Assembly (NCBI GenBank): GCA_034509425.1
Contig: JAVTVJ010000830.1
Location: forward strand, 124,001-188,000
Reading direction: 5' to 3'
DNA: 64,000 bases
DNA from: Eopsaltria australis
Lineage: Eukaryota > Chordata > Aves > Passeriformes > Petroicidae
Part shown: positions 11,653-26,017 of the stretch, one piece after another
Layout: each line of letters begins with the position of its first letter
How positions within the stretch are numbered: position 1 is the stretch's first letter
The notes under the pieces: model-generated
What the model was told of the DNA's origin: nothing
The model's database searches: none
What the model saw: the letters and a program-made list of their open reading frames with translations, nothing else
Program-made: the position numbers and the translations under genes

Positions 11653-14600
11653 TGTACTGGATTTCCTTCACTGTTGAGCCGTGACTAAATTCCTGTATGG
11701 TGTTTGATGGGCAAAACAGCAGCTGTACTAGAGAGAGAGAAATATCAAAACAAAAAAAGGTTTGGATGTTGGAGAAGAAAGCAGATAAATTCTTAGGATG
11801 TGTCAAAACATTATCTCATGATTAATTGTTGCACTCATTTGGAACGTGCAGGGTGTCTCCTCATGCTTTTTACCTCAAAAGCACACATTTATAGCAACTC
11901 CAACAGTCTTCTGTCTTTACTCTCTATACTTAGCTGTCCTTCCTGTGCTGTAGATAATACAATTGGACTATTTCAATGTCTGTTTACTTGCTGATAACTC
12001 AGTATTTGATTAAGATCCCTTTTGAGGAGTACAGTTGATTTCCTTCATGTAAAAAGTGGTAATAATTAGCAAAAAATATTACAGTTAGACAAGGCTCTTC
12101 CTTTGTAATTGGGTTGGTTTTTTTTTTTGATCAGTTGTGTCCTGAGGGTCAATGTCTTTTCCTGAGAAACTGTTGGAGAGGAAGCAGAAAAAGCAATTGT
12201 TCAGCAGTTTCAAACTGTCAGACACCTACTCTGGGAAAGCCAAATCTAATTATTTCCTGTTGGACATATTGCTGAACTGGGACTGCAAACAGAGGATGTG
12301 GTTACACAGACATTTCTTTTAGTGGTGGGGCTGTCTTAAACAGCTCATATTCCCCCTTGCCTTTTTTTCTCCTCCCCACCATGTGCTGTCACCTTGGTAG
12401 TGATGTGGAGTCTGTGGAGCTGCATGCTAGGCCAGGTTAGAGACCTGATTTTTAATCTGGGTGTGTTCTGTTTCTCTCCCCCTCAGTCCCCCCAAATAAA
12501 AGATGGGGGAGAGCTGCAGGAATGCATAGCTGGAGTGGAGGAACAGATTAGTAAGAGCTACAGCCTAAAGGAACTATAGTTTAAAACTGTTCCTGTGATT
12601 ATTCTTTTATGTGTGGGTGTCACATGAAATGGATGAATTTGTGTGAATTCAGAAACTCATTTCTTTGTCAAATACTCTGTTCAGTTCTTCAGGGATGCTG
12701 TGTGTGTGTGGTTAATGTGTATGTTTTACCTTTCAACCTTTGAATGTTTTCTGGAGTGCAAACACTGTTAAGCGGCTTCTTCAGGGGAAATGAATGGCAT
12801 TAGGGTGGGGACAGTTTTCATTACCAGACTTAGCTGTGCCACACTGGTCAGTCAGAACCTTCATATTTTAAAATATGAGTTGTCCTTGCAGAGGGCAAAC
12901 AGTGCATGCAGCTTGTACAGGAGTCTGCCCTCAGTCTCATACTCTGTTTTCAGATGTGAAGAAACAAGGCTGCTAACAGTATTTCACTTCCTTTGATCCT
13001 TTCCTAGTTTTTATTCAGGACACTTATTTTCCACACAGATAATTCTTAGAATTTGTCACTTAGTGAGGTAATGTAATTGTTTAAATTAGTTTGGTTTATA
13101 TTTCAGAAATTGATGTAATGAATTTAGTTTGTGCAGCATTCCTTTCCCTTTCCCTCCCCCATTTTCTTGTGTGTGTGTGTGCGCAGCATCATTATTCTTG
13201 TGCGAAGAAATATTTTGGATTTAGGCACACAGCAATATTGATAACATCTCTGTAAGAAGGTGAAATTTAACATAGAGTCACAAGTCTTTTTAAATCTTGA
13301 AAGCTAAAGGCTGAGCTTTTAATTGGAGATTTCTTCTGCACCTTAACCTCATGCCATCCATCTGCTTTTGCTCTCCTGCTGCAAACTAGAGTGTTGACTA
13401 CTTCTGCTTATCCTTCTTAATTAACTTGTGCTCCCTATTTCAGCTTGTTTGGGCCCTGCTGATCCAGAAAAGCAGGGTTTTTGTGAAGCACAGCAGAGGA
13501 AGCATGGTAGCAGCTGCTGCATGTGCCAGCACATTATTTGTTAACAGCTGATCACTGGGGGCTGCCTTTTTGGCACTGAAAGGAAAAACTTTCTCCTGGA
13601 CATGGTCAGGAGTTGCTGCTGTTGTCTCTGTTTGCCATGGGTACATATTGAAATGTGTGTGTACCATAGTGCAGGGGCCCTGGCATAAAGCAGTGCAGGA
13701 ATTTCCCTATTTCGCCATCTTCTAGTGTGGCGAATAAATGTGCTGACTACACATCATCTTCAGAGTACCTTCATGTTAGGGGAACAGGAGACTGAAATGA
13801 TATGACTAGTTTTGTGGAATTAATTTTGGTCTGGGACAGTCTACATCACAGATTGTTTCAACCTCAAATTAATCTTTCCTGTAATATATGGCAATTACAA
13901 CTAGTTATAGGTACACTATGGAGGGAATGTGTGGTTCCTTGAGTCCTACCCTTCCCGTGGTTTAGTGAAACACTGAGGATTTATCATCATTGCACAACTG
14001 ATCCATATGGTTGGCACCCTGTTTAGGCTTACTCAGATGAGATCATCCTTTACACACAACCATACCCATGTTATGATGAACTCATTCACTCTGCAGTTTA
14101 TATGTGTGATGGTACAGCTCTGAGCAAAGATGAGACAGGATTCCCTTTCTGTCAGTTACAGGGAAGCTTTTCTTCAGGCAGAAACTTTTGGAAAACAATA
14201 TGGAAAGACTCTGCTTGAATGATTTTTTTTTTTAATTACTATTTTTGCTTTCCCTTGTGATCTTTATAGCAATATAAGAAGTTTCCCAGCAGAATGTGAT
14301 TACAGTCCGCATTGTAACTTAATTTCTATTCCACTGGGTAAGATGGACCTGCACCCAGATGAGAGTTTTCTCTGGGTGACTGGTAGGACCATGTTAATGT
14401 TAGGCCTAATAACTGTCTCTGAATTCTCTCTCATATGTCCTATTGGACATGATTTACAGGAGCAGATCACTTGAGTCTGAATCTTTTCAAAGTCTCCATC
14501 TGAGGGACAGTCTGAATGTTGAAAGGATGGGATATGAATTCTGTGTTGCCGTGTTCCAATCAGACTTACGAGTCATGTCAGCGAGTCTCTGTGTTGTTCA

Positions 14601-15639
14601 GGCATACTGAAACTCCAAGTCACCAGTGAAGGCAAGAAGCCATTGTAATCACTGGAATAGCAGCCATTTGGCTTGAACATGTAAACACTGACATATAAAC
14701 TTTTCCATTGGATGGAGAAGTTTATCAGCAAGATGAGACTTCTGCATTTCTTAGGGATGACACTATTTTTTCTTCAGAAAATCTAGGACAGTAGAGTTCT
14801 GCCTGCATTGACTGTAGTAAGAGGAAAAAGGAGTGTTGGAGGAATGTTTTGATTGTGCTGTGGGCAAAGAATAGCAAAAGCAGTTTAACTGTGGAATTTT
14901 GCCAGAAAATGTTTCAGTTATCAGATTAATCTTTGCTCACTCACTGCAGCGTAGAAGGAGCAGTAAAGAGCTTGTGTTTCATTACAGTTTGTAAGGCTGT
15001 TCTGCTAAATATTTGTGAAGTGTGACTTGTTAATTCTGAAGGCAGGATGTGTCTGGGTTTTCTGTTGTTTTGTCTTGAAGCTGGATTGAAATTCCATGGA
15101 GCGAGTGAATGAGGATAATGATAGGAATATATTATACCGGCAGCATCTCTTACTTTAATAGCACACACATATTAGAAAAAAAGTTGATGACTGTTCATGC
15201 CTATTGCAAGCCAGTTATCTCCTATTTGGGGTTCAGATTACCAAGCAGTAAATCACAGGATGCAATATTTTAACTGTCTCAGATTGAGCAGGAGCTTTGT
15301 TGGCAAATGGGACTGAAAGTTTTAAAGTTGACCTTTTATTGGCCAGAGTATCTGGAATAAAACTTTAGTTCTTAGTAGAGAAAGTAAGAAAAATGTCTGA
15401 TGTGCGGGAGAATGAGTTTTGTGTGGGAGAACAAGGATCTCTAGGCACCTGAGAAGGCTAATGGAAGTGTTGCAAAGTCAGGAGAGGTAAATAAGCTAAG
15501 GCAAGGGAAAAAATGCACTGAAGAAAAGACAAAGATTATTTTGACTGGTTATGGGGTTTCACTTCTGTAAAAAATTAGCAGATTCCCTGTACCAGGACAG
15601 GCAGATCAAGAAAAGACTCATTGTTGGACCTCTCTTGAC

Positions 15640-15890
15640 TCAGCTGAGGCTCTGGAGAACATGGATCTTAAGTGCTGGAAACTAAACATGGTGATTGTTC
15701 AGCTTTATCAGTCCTGTTGCAATCTTAAATTGGAAGATAATATTCAGTGAACCAAGATTGCTGGAAATTAGGGATTGGCCAGCAGAAATCTTCAAATAAA
15801 ATACCTCTCCAACTTTTTCACACTTTCCTGAGTGAAAAGTGGTTTCGGGGATACCCGAGTCTCCAAAAAAAAAAAAAAATCCCAAAGCAA
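15640..15890 (+). repeat. Old dispersed repeat, inverted copy of 8925-9190
   Basis: It is homologous to the reverse complement of 8925-9190. The run of about 14 A at 15867-15880 sits inside the aligned region: the sequence after it, atcccaaagcaacaacaa, still matches the partner. The A-run is therefore an expanded AAAA and not a poly(A) tail. Confidence 0.6.
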
Positions 15891-17530
15891 CAACAAATTA
15901 AAAAATAAAAAACCCACTCAAAAGCAAACTGTGCCAAAAACTTGCACTGGAGTCAAGATTTAATATATGGATAAATTGCACTCGTAATTTGTGACTTACA
16001 GAACCAACATCATCACAAGTAAATTTTGGTATTATGTGCTTAATGCTGTCAGAAGAATGTTCCAGCAAAATTGTTTTGCCAAATTCTCAGGTACCTTGCT
16101 CATCATGTTGGAATAGCAAATTCTTAACAGTGGTCAATTGTTTATTGTCTTTGTGGAAGACTTTCCTTGACTTCTTAAGGCCTTTTTGCCTTGCCTGTTA
16201 GGAAATCTAGGATCTGCAATCCTGTAAAAAGTACATTCTAAGTATATAGTCTGTTGTGTAGTCTTGCATCATTATTATGTTTTAATTACAGTTGTATCAC
16301 TTTGACTGCTTTATTAAAGAAAAATAATTACTTATTATGGGTTCTCACATTAATTAAGTAGTTGTAAGTAATTCTAAATATTGACTTGATGACAAATACT
16401 GTAAGAGGTGGCTGAATGACTTCTTGATTCTGTGATAGAACCATGATTAATGTGTGCTGGCACATTTTATTCAAAGAAAAATAGAAACGTTTTCTGTAAG
16501 GGAAGTCTCTGAAGTAGACATGTCCTTACTTTTTTTTCCCCCCCATTTGTATCAGTGTTGTAAATCCCTTCTCCTTCAAATTATTGGAGTTAAGTGGAGG
16601 AGAGTGGATCAAATAGATGTGCAATTCATGACCCGTAGCTCCTTCTAAACAGCATAAACAGAATAAAATTATTTTATTTGTTTGGGATCAGAAAACATTT
16701 TGTTGACATGATTCCTTCTGATGTTGAAGTAGGAATAAGACCAATTTTTTTTTAATTTTTTTTTCCCTTTTCACTGTAACTATATTAATACTCATGTCCA
16801 AAGTCCATCTGGTCTGAAGTTTGTATTTGGGGAGGTGCCCGTTTCTTTTTTTAAAGGTGGCTAAGGAAGTAGGAGTAAATATATGGCAACTTCTGACGCT
16901 TTTTATTGCCAATTGAGACAACAATCTTCCAGAGCCTCCGAAGTAGTTATTTTCTACTTAGGTACTGCTGTGTGCGCCTTTTAGACCTGTATTGCCAAAG
17001 AAAATAGTGTATTACTGCAGTACATTTATGAGTTTTTAAGGTGCATGGGATGGTTCTTTTCCCCCTCCTCCAAAATGGGATTCCCATTGCTGTCTTGACA
17101 GATCTCTGTAATGTAACTTTTATCTTTTCCCTGTTTTTGTGTGGGTGGATAGCTTGGTGTGATAAACCAGTTACAACAGTCTCCAAGTTCTACTATCCAA
17201 TGTTTAAGAATGATTTTAGTACAGGAACTGGAAAATTGAGTATGTGATTTGGTGAGTATTCTCAATGCATTCTTCAGAACTGACAAAGCAGCAGTCCTAA
17301 AATAAAAGTTCTGCTCTGCAAGTAGTACAGGTGTGTGTATAACAGCATGGCAGTCTTGATGATATTTCAATCCAACTTCTATAGTGTGTACCAAACAAAT
17401 TAAAGTTTCTATGTAAAAAGAATCCTAGATAAAGGACTTTGCTCTTTACTCTTAAAGGAAAAAATGGATGCTTGGTTTTATTTGGTTGGTTGTTTTTTAA
17501 ATCTCTGAATATTTGTGTTCTGTTTTTCAG

Positions 17531-17594
17531 TGACTGGGGAGAGAGCTGCTGGCATGGAAGTGAGCTGGGTTTGTCTGTGGGAACTGTGAGTAAG
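17531..17594 (+). CDS. Candidate small coding exon (weak)
   Basis: A T-rich tract ending in TTTTTCAG precedes 17531, and AAG|GTATGT follows at 17594/17595. The 64-nt interval is open in one frame, and that frame ends in phase 0. The coding exon at 39022 also starts in phase 0, so the two could be joined in frame. An alternative donor, GTGAGT, lies at 17586. No product is recognised, and chance splice-like signals of this quality are common in introns. Confidence 0.25.
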
Positions 17595-20500
17595 GTATGT
17601 ATTGTGTTCTTTTTTCTGTCTTTAGTCCACACCTTTTGTTCTTAGGTTTTGAATTGAAATTTGCTTGCAGTCACTAAAAGTGAGGGACAGTATTGTTTAG
17701 AGATAAAATATTTTGAGTTTGTACTAGTGTCAAGTGTGACAGCTGTGCAGCAAGGACTTTATAGTGTCGAGAGTATAAACAGGACACGTGCACTTTTCTA
17801 TGCTGCTGAGCAATTAGTAAGACTTCTTGTTTCAAAGAAAGAAGCAGTTGAATTTGGTATCCTTTGAATTGGCAAAGAACAGCAGCAATTCTGATTCCCC
17901 CATCCCTACACCATGTTCTTTAGTCACATTGTTTAGATTTCCATGTTAGGGAGCACTTGCTACTTCTTTTCAATAAACTGGTTAGCTTAAGCAAGACAGT
18001 AATATTGATCTTAGCTTCTCTATGAATCACTGAAGAAAATTCTTACCTATTTTCAGTAGTGGGGAAATCCAAGGGTAGAAAGTTGGCTGTTGTAAGGGAA
18101 AAAGGGAACAGAATATCTAGTAAATCAGTTACTGGGCTTTCCACTTAATGAGTGTCATACTGGGGAGCTGCATTAGAAGATGCCAATAAATGCAAAGAAA
18201 TTTGAATTCCACACCCAGTGTCTGTTGATGGGGAGGAGAGAAAAAACCAATTCAGATTGGTTTAAATTCTGTAGACAGTTTCATACTGTCATGACTAAAG
18301 AATGTGACTGGGGTCAGAAAACTTCTTGCACACTCTGTTTCAGGCTTTGGTTTCACACTGTACTTCACATGAGGTAACTGAAAGCTGTCATTTTTTCAAT
18401 GGGCCCTGCTCCTCTGTTTCTTTTTTCTTTGTTTGTTGTTTTAGGGGTTTTTGTTTGGATTTTTGTGTGTTTTTAATGAGATCTGAGGAATCTATGGTTG
18501 AAGGGTTCAGGTTGCTATCAAAATGGGAAAACAAGCATGTTTCAAGGTGTAGATTTCCATCAGAACAGCAAGCTGAAATGACCTGCTCTATGGCTGCAGA
18601 GTCACTGCTTGGAGGAGAGAAGGTGAGAATTTCAAATTGTGGTGAGGTGATACAATATGGACATACAATCTCAGTCACAGCCCGTGATCAGACTGAATTA
18701 GATAAAATGTAAAACTACTTCCTGAGACGCACAGAAGTAAGTTGCCAAAAAGTCCTTAAGATTCTAAAGTGGTGCAGTTTTGCCTGCTGCTTTGTGCTGC
18801 AATGAGTGCTTGTGCCAGGAACTGAACTGACTGAAATTTAACTACTTTATCTTTGTTTTAATTCTTCCTTTTCTGTTAAAAATTTATAAATTTAAAAATT
18901 AATTTTCTTGTATTTTAATCTAGATTTGTTCCCTGAGCTGTCTTTCCTGCCTTGCCCAAGTCACCACTTTATTATGCCCCGTGTCATCCAGTTCTAGACC
19001 CAAATTTCAAGTCTTCTGTCTGAAAGTGTATTTTTTCTTCTGAGGCCTTACTTCCATGCTTCTCTTGTCCAATGACTTTCTCATCCCAGTCTTCTCTAAA
19101 TCCATATTCAGCAAGAGTTCCTTCATACTTTTTCAGCTGTGAATTTCCAAGTCAAAGCTCACATCTGGCTGCAGATAGATCATCAGCATTCCCTTTTCTA
19201 GTTTGCTGTAGCCTTCCTGCTTCCATTGGTTTTTGGCATCCACTGCCATATGCCTTTGCTGCTGGCTGGATCCATTGCTTCCACTGCTTGCCCCTATGGG
19301 AGGGGGAGGAATGCTTTGCCTTTAACGTGAAGGAAATTTTAAAAGATGCATCAGACAGTGATTTCAAGGACGCCAGCCAGTCAGAAGGTGGTGGAAAGCA
19401 GGCAATCCTGTTCTAAACACACTGCAGTTCATCATTCATTTCTTTGGCAGCAGTGCAGGCTCAAACAGCTTGCTCCCTTTCTCAACTCCTTCTGTTTTGC
19501 TGGCATAGCTGTTTTTGTGGCCATGGTGAGCCACTCTGGGGAACACATCCTCCTGGAAAGAAGTGTTTTTCCCTAGATTATTTTTCATCTGGTCCAGTAC
19601 ATGTTGTCTCTGTAAGATTTATGCTGGTTTCCACAATGAGGAAGGTATGAGAGTGGGAATGTGTAGCAGGCTGCCTAAGTTTGCACCGCCGCTAGATATT
19701 TAAGTGTGCTCTGACATTACAGTTAAGTTGATCTTTCAGTGTGCTGCTCTTGCAGAGGCAGGTCAAACCTCTGCACAGCCTTGCACTCCTGCTTCTTCCT
19801 TTGCATCAGAGCTGGTGATTGTGCAGCCACAGGGCACAGCCAGCCGACTGACCTGGGAAAAAAGTTGTTTCTGATCTTCTGCAGAGTGAATTGTCTGCTG
19901 GTTCAGCTGACCTGAGTCACCCCTTGGGTGCACAATCATTAGATCAGACAAAAGGAAAGCAGCAGGAACCAACAGCTTTGTAGCAGTAGGCTGAGTTCTT
20001 CTATTAATTATGATGTTGAGCTCTATCTGGCCAAGGCCTGAAACACATTCGTGTATCCACTGACACCGAACATGACATTTATTTTTTTGCTTTCTTTTGT
20101 TCTTTGAACTTCAGCAGAAGCTGCTATTTCTTCAGTAGCTATCATCTTTAGTCTCACAAACTAGATCATTCATTCGACACACTGAGAGGTATGAGAGAAT
20201 TAGATGTCAATAAAGGACTTTACGAGTTTGAGGCTTAATGTCCTCTGAAATTAAAAGGATGTTGTCCTCATTCATGCTTTGAACTAAACTAAGAACTTCA
20301 GAAATTGGTGGAGAGTTCATTTCTTTTTTTTCAGCAAGGATTGTTTGTTCTAAATATCATTGCTAATCTCAAAACTAGCTTTGGTATTATCAGTTCTCTG
20401 TGTACCCAAAGTTCCATGAGCTTGAAATCCACAAAGTTCCTCCAAATACATATTGAAGAATTAAAAATATTTCTTAAAAAATAACTGGAATGTCAAACTA

Positions 20501-23500
20501 CATTTCTTAGCTTGCTATTTGTGGCTTTAAGTAATTAATGTTCAATGATGATTTTTCAAGACCTCTTAAAAACTTTTCATCACTGCTGGATGAAGTGAAG
20601 CAAATGTTAATGTTTTATGAAGGAAATATTTAGGGCTTGAGAAATATCATTATTGATGAGTGGTTGTTAAAATCCTGTGCAAGGCTGTGTTTGTCTACAG
20701 CACAAATGATGCAGTTGATTGCTTTGAACTAGATGTGCATCTTTTCTCCCTCAAGTCCTCACATCTCTATACAGCTGTTCATGCCTTTTGTCTGATAGCA
20801 TTTCTTGCTGGCCCAAGCATATTTTGACTCTTGTACTGCTAGATTTGCTGGAGGTGGTAGCAGAGAGAGACGGTGAAGATCCAAAGATATCCTCTGTTAC
20901 TGCAGTGTTACTGGTGCAGTACCAAACAGATTCAGGTTCTTTAGCTCAAAGTTGTACTCATCTGTGTTTTACCACCATCTTCATTCCCATTTGTGTTGCA
21001 ATCTTTGCCTTTATAATACAGGCTTTGCAGGGTAGTGGCTTGGGATCATGGTAAAATGGACAGTTTACACCTCCAAATCACTGGTTCTAATCCAGAATGA
21101 AGTTGGTTACTTTTTGATTGCTTTTGCCTCTCTGCCCATCCCTGCTCCCAATTACTGTGGAAGTGAAGGAAACTGATGACAGATTCATTTTGCAGAAGTC
21201 AAATGCATGTAGAATGTGTGTGTTAAAATAAAACTCCATAATCTAAGGTGGCCTCTTTTTAGTGGTCTGCACAGTTTGGTTTCTTAAGGTGGTTCCTGAA
21301 GAAGTCCTCAATACTGTACCTCTTCCAGGATACAGTCTTTGTGATGTTTGCCTCGCTACTGACTCTATTGTATATTCTTTATGGACAGTGTCATCATGTC
21401 AGTTCTCAATTAACTGGAAAAATAATTCTGCCAACAGTTGTGTGCCTAAGTTAAGCTGACTGACAGGAAATGAAATAATTTTTTAAATACAACTTTGTAG
21501 GTCTTCCTGTTGGTGACTTTGATATCTAAAGATATCTCTCGCTCTCGTTATCGCTTCTTAAGCTAATGTGGTGCCTCTGCTTCCACCTGCTGAAAACTTC
21601 ACTTCTCCTGGGTTATTCTTTTAATTTGTGATGACATGGGTGTTATAGTTGCTTTTGGGCATGTCATGGCATTCTCTTCCAGCCTTCTCACTCATTTCAA
21701 AGATTTGTCCACTTAAAGCCACTTTGCCCCAAGATTGCCTCTTGGCTGGATGATCTCAGCTGGCATAATAATTTAACAGAAGGCTGCTCTTAAGTTTAAA
21801 ATAAAAAATGCCCTGTCTACTCAAAATAGCCCAGCTGCACACACACACTGTTGCTGTTAGGTGCTGAAGGTTGCTTAGCAGTTCTTAAATCAGTAGGAAA
21901 TTGCTATTGCCCTGGCAACTTGGTCCTATAATGCAAACAAGGGAAAGCTGTTTAGAGAGGTGTCCTTTCTTGATTTGGGAATTATATGTGTTTTGGGTTT
22001 TTTTTCCCCTGTGCTTCTCTGATTTTTATTTTTAAATTTCTTTTGTGTTTTAATTTTAAGTTTAAATTCCTGCATGTTTTACTCTGGTTTTTGAGTTTTC
22101 ATGTAAGGGAAGGTGATAGTTCTTGGTTCATTTAAATACTGACCGTCAAGATCTTAATTATACTATGAGTATGTGAATATTGCCAAAATTGTGCAGGAGC
22201 AATAGCATGCTCTCAGGAGCCAGGAGTTTTTAAATTATGTTGCTGTAAAACACAAAACCACTGTCACAACAATACAAGCATGAACCATGACACCTGAGAG
22301 GAAAGGGATCTGCTGAAGAGAAACAGTAGACACTATTTTTAAATATATAAATAATCTTTATCCATTTCTAACTTTTAAAGGCATTTAAACACCTCAGTTT
22401 CAGATAGACAAACAAGACAGAGTCAGTTTTGCACAAGGCTTAAGAACCACAGCCATTAAGAATTTTCAGAGAAATATTCCCTTTATCAAACCTGCAAACT
22501 ACAAAGACTAAACTGCTCTGAAGCTTGTTTTACATGGTAGCTGTTTAAGGGCATCCCCTTGCCATTGCAGCACCATATCACAGTAAACATGCAGGAAACC
22601 TGATTAGCTTAGTCATTGGTAAAAATAGTATTCCACTTTGAATTTACCATATGACAAAATTACTTATAGAAATTTCTCTTAAAGCTGCTCATCCAGAATC
22701 ACTGAAGGATAGCTCAAAGCCTAGGAGGTGAGAGGGAGACAAAATAGACAGACACATACAGTATGGAAACCTCTCTGACCAACAGTAAACTAGTGAAAAG
22801 TAAACTGGGAGGGGGAGAAGGGATTAGGATTAGTTTCCTGTCATTTTAGCTCCATTAATCATCCCATCATAAGGGCAGACAAGCACCAGTGTTGGCACAG
22901 GGAAGCACCAAATGCATGCATCCAAGAGCTACCTTAGACTAACTTAGCTGTATCATACAACCACATCCTCTGGTTAGACACTAAACTGGCACTGCCAACA
23001 AAAGGAGCAGTCCAGCCTGCTCGTCCCTTACCTCCTGTCAGCCAGCACAGGCTTAACAAGATTAAGGAACTGATCTGTGTTCAATTTGACCTGGTCATAT
23101 ACACACACACTACTAGTTTTAATTTGCATCTGTTGCCAATCTGGCTTGCCAGCCAGCCACACAAAAACTTGGTTATCATGAGGGAGATTAAGGCAGAAGG
23201 AAGTAAAAAAGAAATCAGGATGTCTGCTTTTGGTAGCAGTCATCTTAAGGTGTTTTTAAATGGTTTAATCTATCCAACATTTGTGTTGGATATGGACACA
23301 TGCACTATGGTGACACAGCTGTGTGTGTAGCTGGCAGTGGACTGGGGAACTGATTTTATTGAATGCCCAGGGAAAAAATGTCTGGTTTTCAGCTAAATAG
23401 ATTCCCTAGTTGAAGAAGGGGCAGCATAGGGACAGAAATGAGCAGCTGGACAGTGGAGGACTTAAAGGTTGCTTAAGCTGATGTTGCTGCTGTAGAACAT

Positions 23501-24478
23501 CTGTGGTGTCATAGCCACTCTTGTCCCAGAAGCAGCTGGCCTAAAAGTAGAAAAATGCCGTGATAGAAAGCTTTTGCCTGGTTAGGCAACAGATACAAAT
23601 CCTTGAGGGTACTTACCCTGAAACCCTTATTGAGGATAAGAAATACTTGCTCTTAATACTGTCCATCGGCTTCTGGATGACTCACTTAAAGATCATGGCA
23701 TGGCACATTTCTTTATGGGAAAGTTTCTAGTCTGGTTGGAAATGACAGGAAAACAAACATAAAATTTTAGTTAGGTTCTAAATATTAATGTATGTAACTA
23801 TCTGATTGATCATTCTAAAATGACAGTTATAGAGCGGTATAACTGTCTGGGAAGTCTAGCAACAGGCTTATGTTGGTTGCATAAAAGGATTCCATGTCTT
23901 TCACAGGACTTCCAAATATTGTAGCATGAATGACTATAAATCCTCAAAGCATCTTTCAAATCCCTCTCTGCCCTCATCAGACTTTTAATTGAAAACATTT
24001 AAATCAAACTCATCCAATTATAGCTTTTATTGTAGTTTTGAGGACTGGATGTCTTTTTTCTTTTTTTAATGTGAGGATGTGTTCCATACTAAGACTTGGC
24101 GCTGATCTGAAAAAGACTTCTCTTTCCCTTAGGAAGAGTGTAGATGTTTGGATGTACTAATGGTATAAGCTGGTTCTGTCCTTGTGAAGTGCCAGCATGA
24201 GTGCTGGTGATGCTGCACAGTGAACTGCACTGGGGATCTGGCTTAGCAGGAGTGTGAATCAGAAGATTGGCTTTTACATCTGGTTTATTGTGTGCCATTG
24301 CAGAGTCTTGTGCTGGCCTGAAGTGGGAGGTGATGTGGAGGAAGGAGAAGACAGGCTTACCAAATGCATTTAATTGTTCATAATGGTTCATTCCAGTTTT
24401 GTTTCATTTGAGCTGCAGCTCTCCTTGGACTAACAGAATTGTTGTCCAGACTGTTTGAGATCCACAGAGTCAGACTGA

Positions 24479-24495
24479 TTTTTTTTTTTTTTTTT
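24479..24495. repeat. 17-base T run
   Basis: This is an uninterrupted T tract in intron DNA. No retroposon body with target duplication was recognised next to it. Confidence 0.8.
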
Positions 24496-26012
24496 ATTTT
24501 GTGGCATTGTTCCACTGTACCATGCTGCTTCCACTGTGCCTTGTATGGAGGAATTGATCCAGATGAAAAATTGCATTTCAGCTGAATCAGCTTTCTGATA
24601 CAGTTCACAGCATGGCTCTCCAAGCAGCACTTCTGGCACAATTCAGGACATAGTGGCAGAGCAAGAATGAGTGTCAAGTCAAGGTTTGCTTAAGCTGTGT
24701 TCCTTTGATGTGGGACAAACACTGACTGACATGCCAGCTAGGATTAAGATCTCTTCCATCTGTGTCTTTTTCTGTATGAGTTAGGAAATGTGCAGGTCCA
24801 GGTGCAATTCTAGATAGTCCAGCTGCTGTAATGAAGTTTCATTGGACAATTTAATGAAGAAACTCTGGTTTATAATCTCAGTACCAATTAACACCTTTTG
24901 GTTTGCTATTGCTCAAGGTCATATAGCAAAATGGTGTGTGAGCACGGGTCTCTTGCTCCTTGCTATGCTATAGCTGGCTCTGCTGGACTGCTTTTGCTGT
25001 GGTTTGGTACTGTGCTTTACCATAAATGATACAGTTTCAGTAGTCTGGCTAATGTCAATATACTGATTAGGGAAATAACACTGTTGTTAAAGTGGTGTTT
25101 GAAATGTGATTTTCCTAGTTCACCATGCAGGTTACAAATTCCTCTTGAAAAGAAAATCCAGTATGTTCGTAGTTCCTAAAGACATTTGCTATTTACCTAG
25201 TTGAAGCAGATCTTGCATATTTGAGACATGTCAAAGTTTTTTTTCCCCTTTTGAGAAGAGGAAGGAAATCTTTCTTTTCTAGGGTAGATTGAGGAGGGGA
25301 GGTTAAGAATTCTGTCATTCCTTATCCTTGTGGGGTGAGTGTTAGATGTGTCTGTCACCTGTTTGTGATTTCAGGCCTGGGTGCACTTGTGCTTCCACAT
25401 GATCTGACCACCATGTGGAACTAGGCAAGGTGTAATGTCTCCAGTGCATCTCCTTCCATAAAGCATGTTGGCTTTGGCTCCTCTAACGTGGTGCCAGCAG
25501 CCCTTCCTAGCCAGCCTCCTACCTGGGCAATTACTCTTCCTTTTAGCCCCTTTCCATAGGTCTCCCATCCTACAGGGACAGGGCCTGAGGCCAACTATAT
25601 TGGTTGTGTTTTAACTCTTTCCAGCCTTTGAAAAGGTTGTTGTGGTGTATCAAACTCTGTTCGTTTAAGTCTGTGGTTTAAGGGTGTGTATTTTCAGGTT
25701 TTCTCTATCTGTTATTAAGAGAAGGGCATGGTACCAATTTTTTCTCTTTTCTGATTACCGTTACAATTTGCTTTCAAATGGGTATGATTCTATGTTTGCT
25801 TTGGGCAGGAAAAATCTCAAGGAAGGAGCAGGCACTTTCTAGCCAAATTTTAACTGAAAGCAAATACTTCATATGGCAGTAAGGTTTCGCTCAGTCTCAT
25901 TTGTTTTGTTTCAACAAGCACCAGCTTCGATGGTTTTGTTTTCTGGTTTTCTTTTCTCCACCCTTCTTTTCTTTGCTTCTCTTCAGATCATGACATAGGG
26001 TCCTGGGAATGA

Positions 26013-26017
26013 ATGTA
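26013..26017. repeat. Target site duplication ATGTA, left copy
   Basis: ATGTA lies directly before the LTR TGTCCTGG at 26018 and is repeated exactly at 37687-37691 after the other LTR. A 5-bp duplication is typical of ERV-L (class III) elements and proves that the whole 26018-37686 block is one insertion unit. Confidence 0.95.

Noticed and set aside
12487..12549. Possible small exon after a CCCCCTCAG acceptor with a GTAAGA donor
   Set aside because: The donor is weak, there is no frame link to the exon at 39022, and nothing supports it beyond chance splice-like signals.
15867..15880. Possible poly(A) tail of a processed pseudogene
   Set aside because: The alignment with 8925-9190 continues beyond the A-run, so it is an internal expansion.
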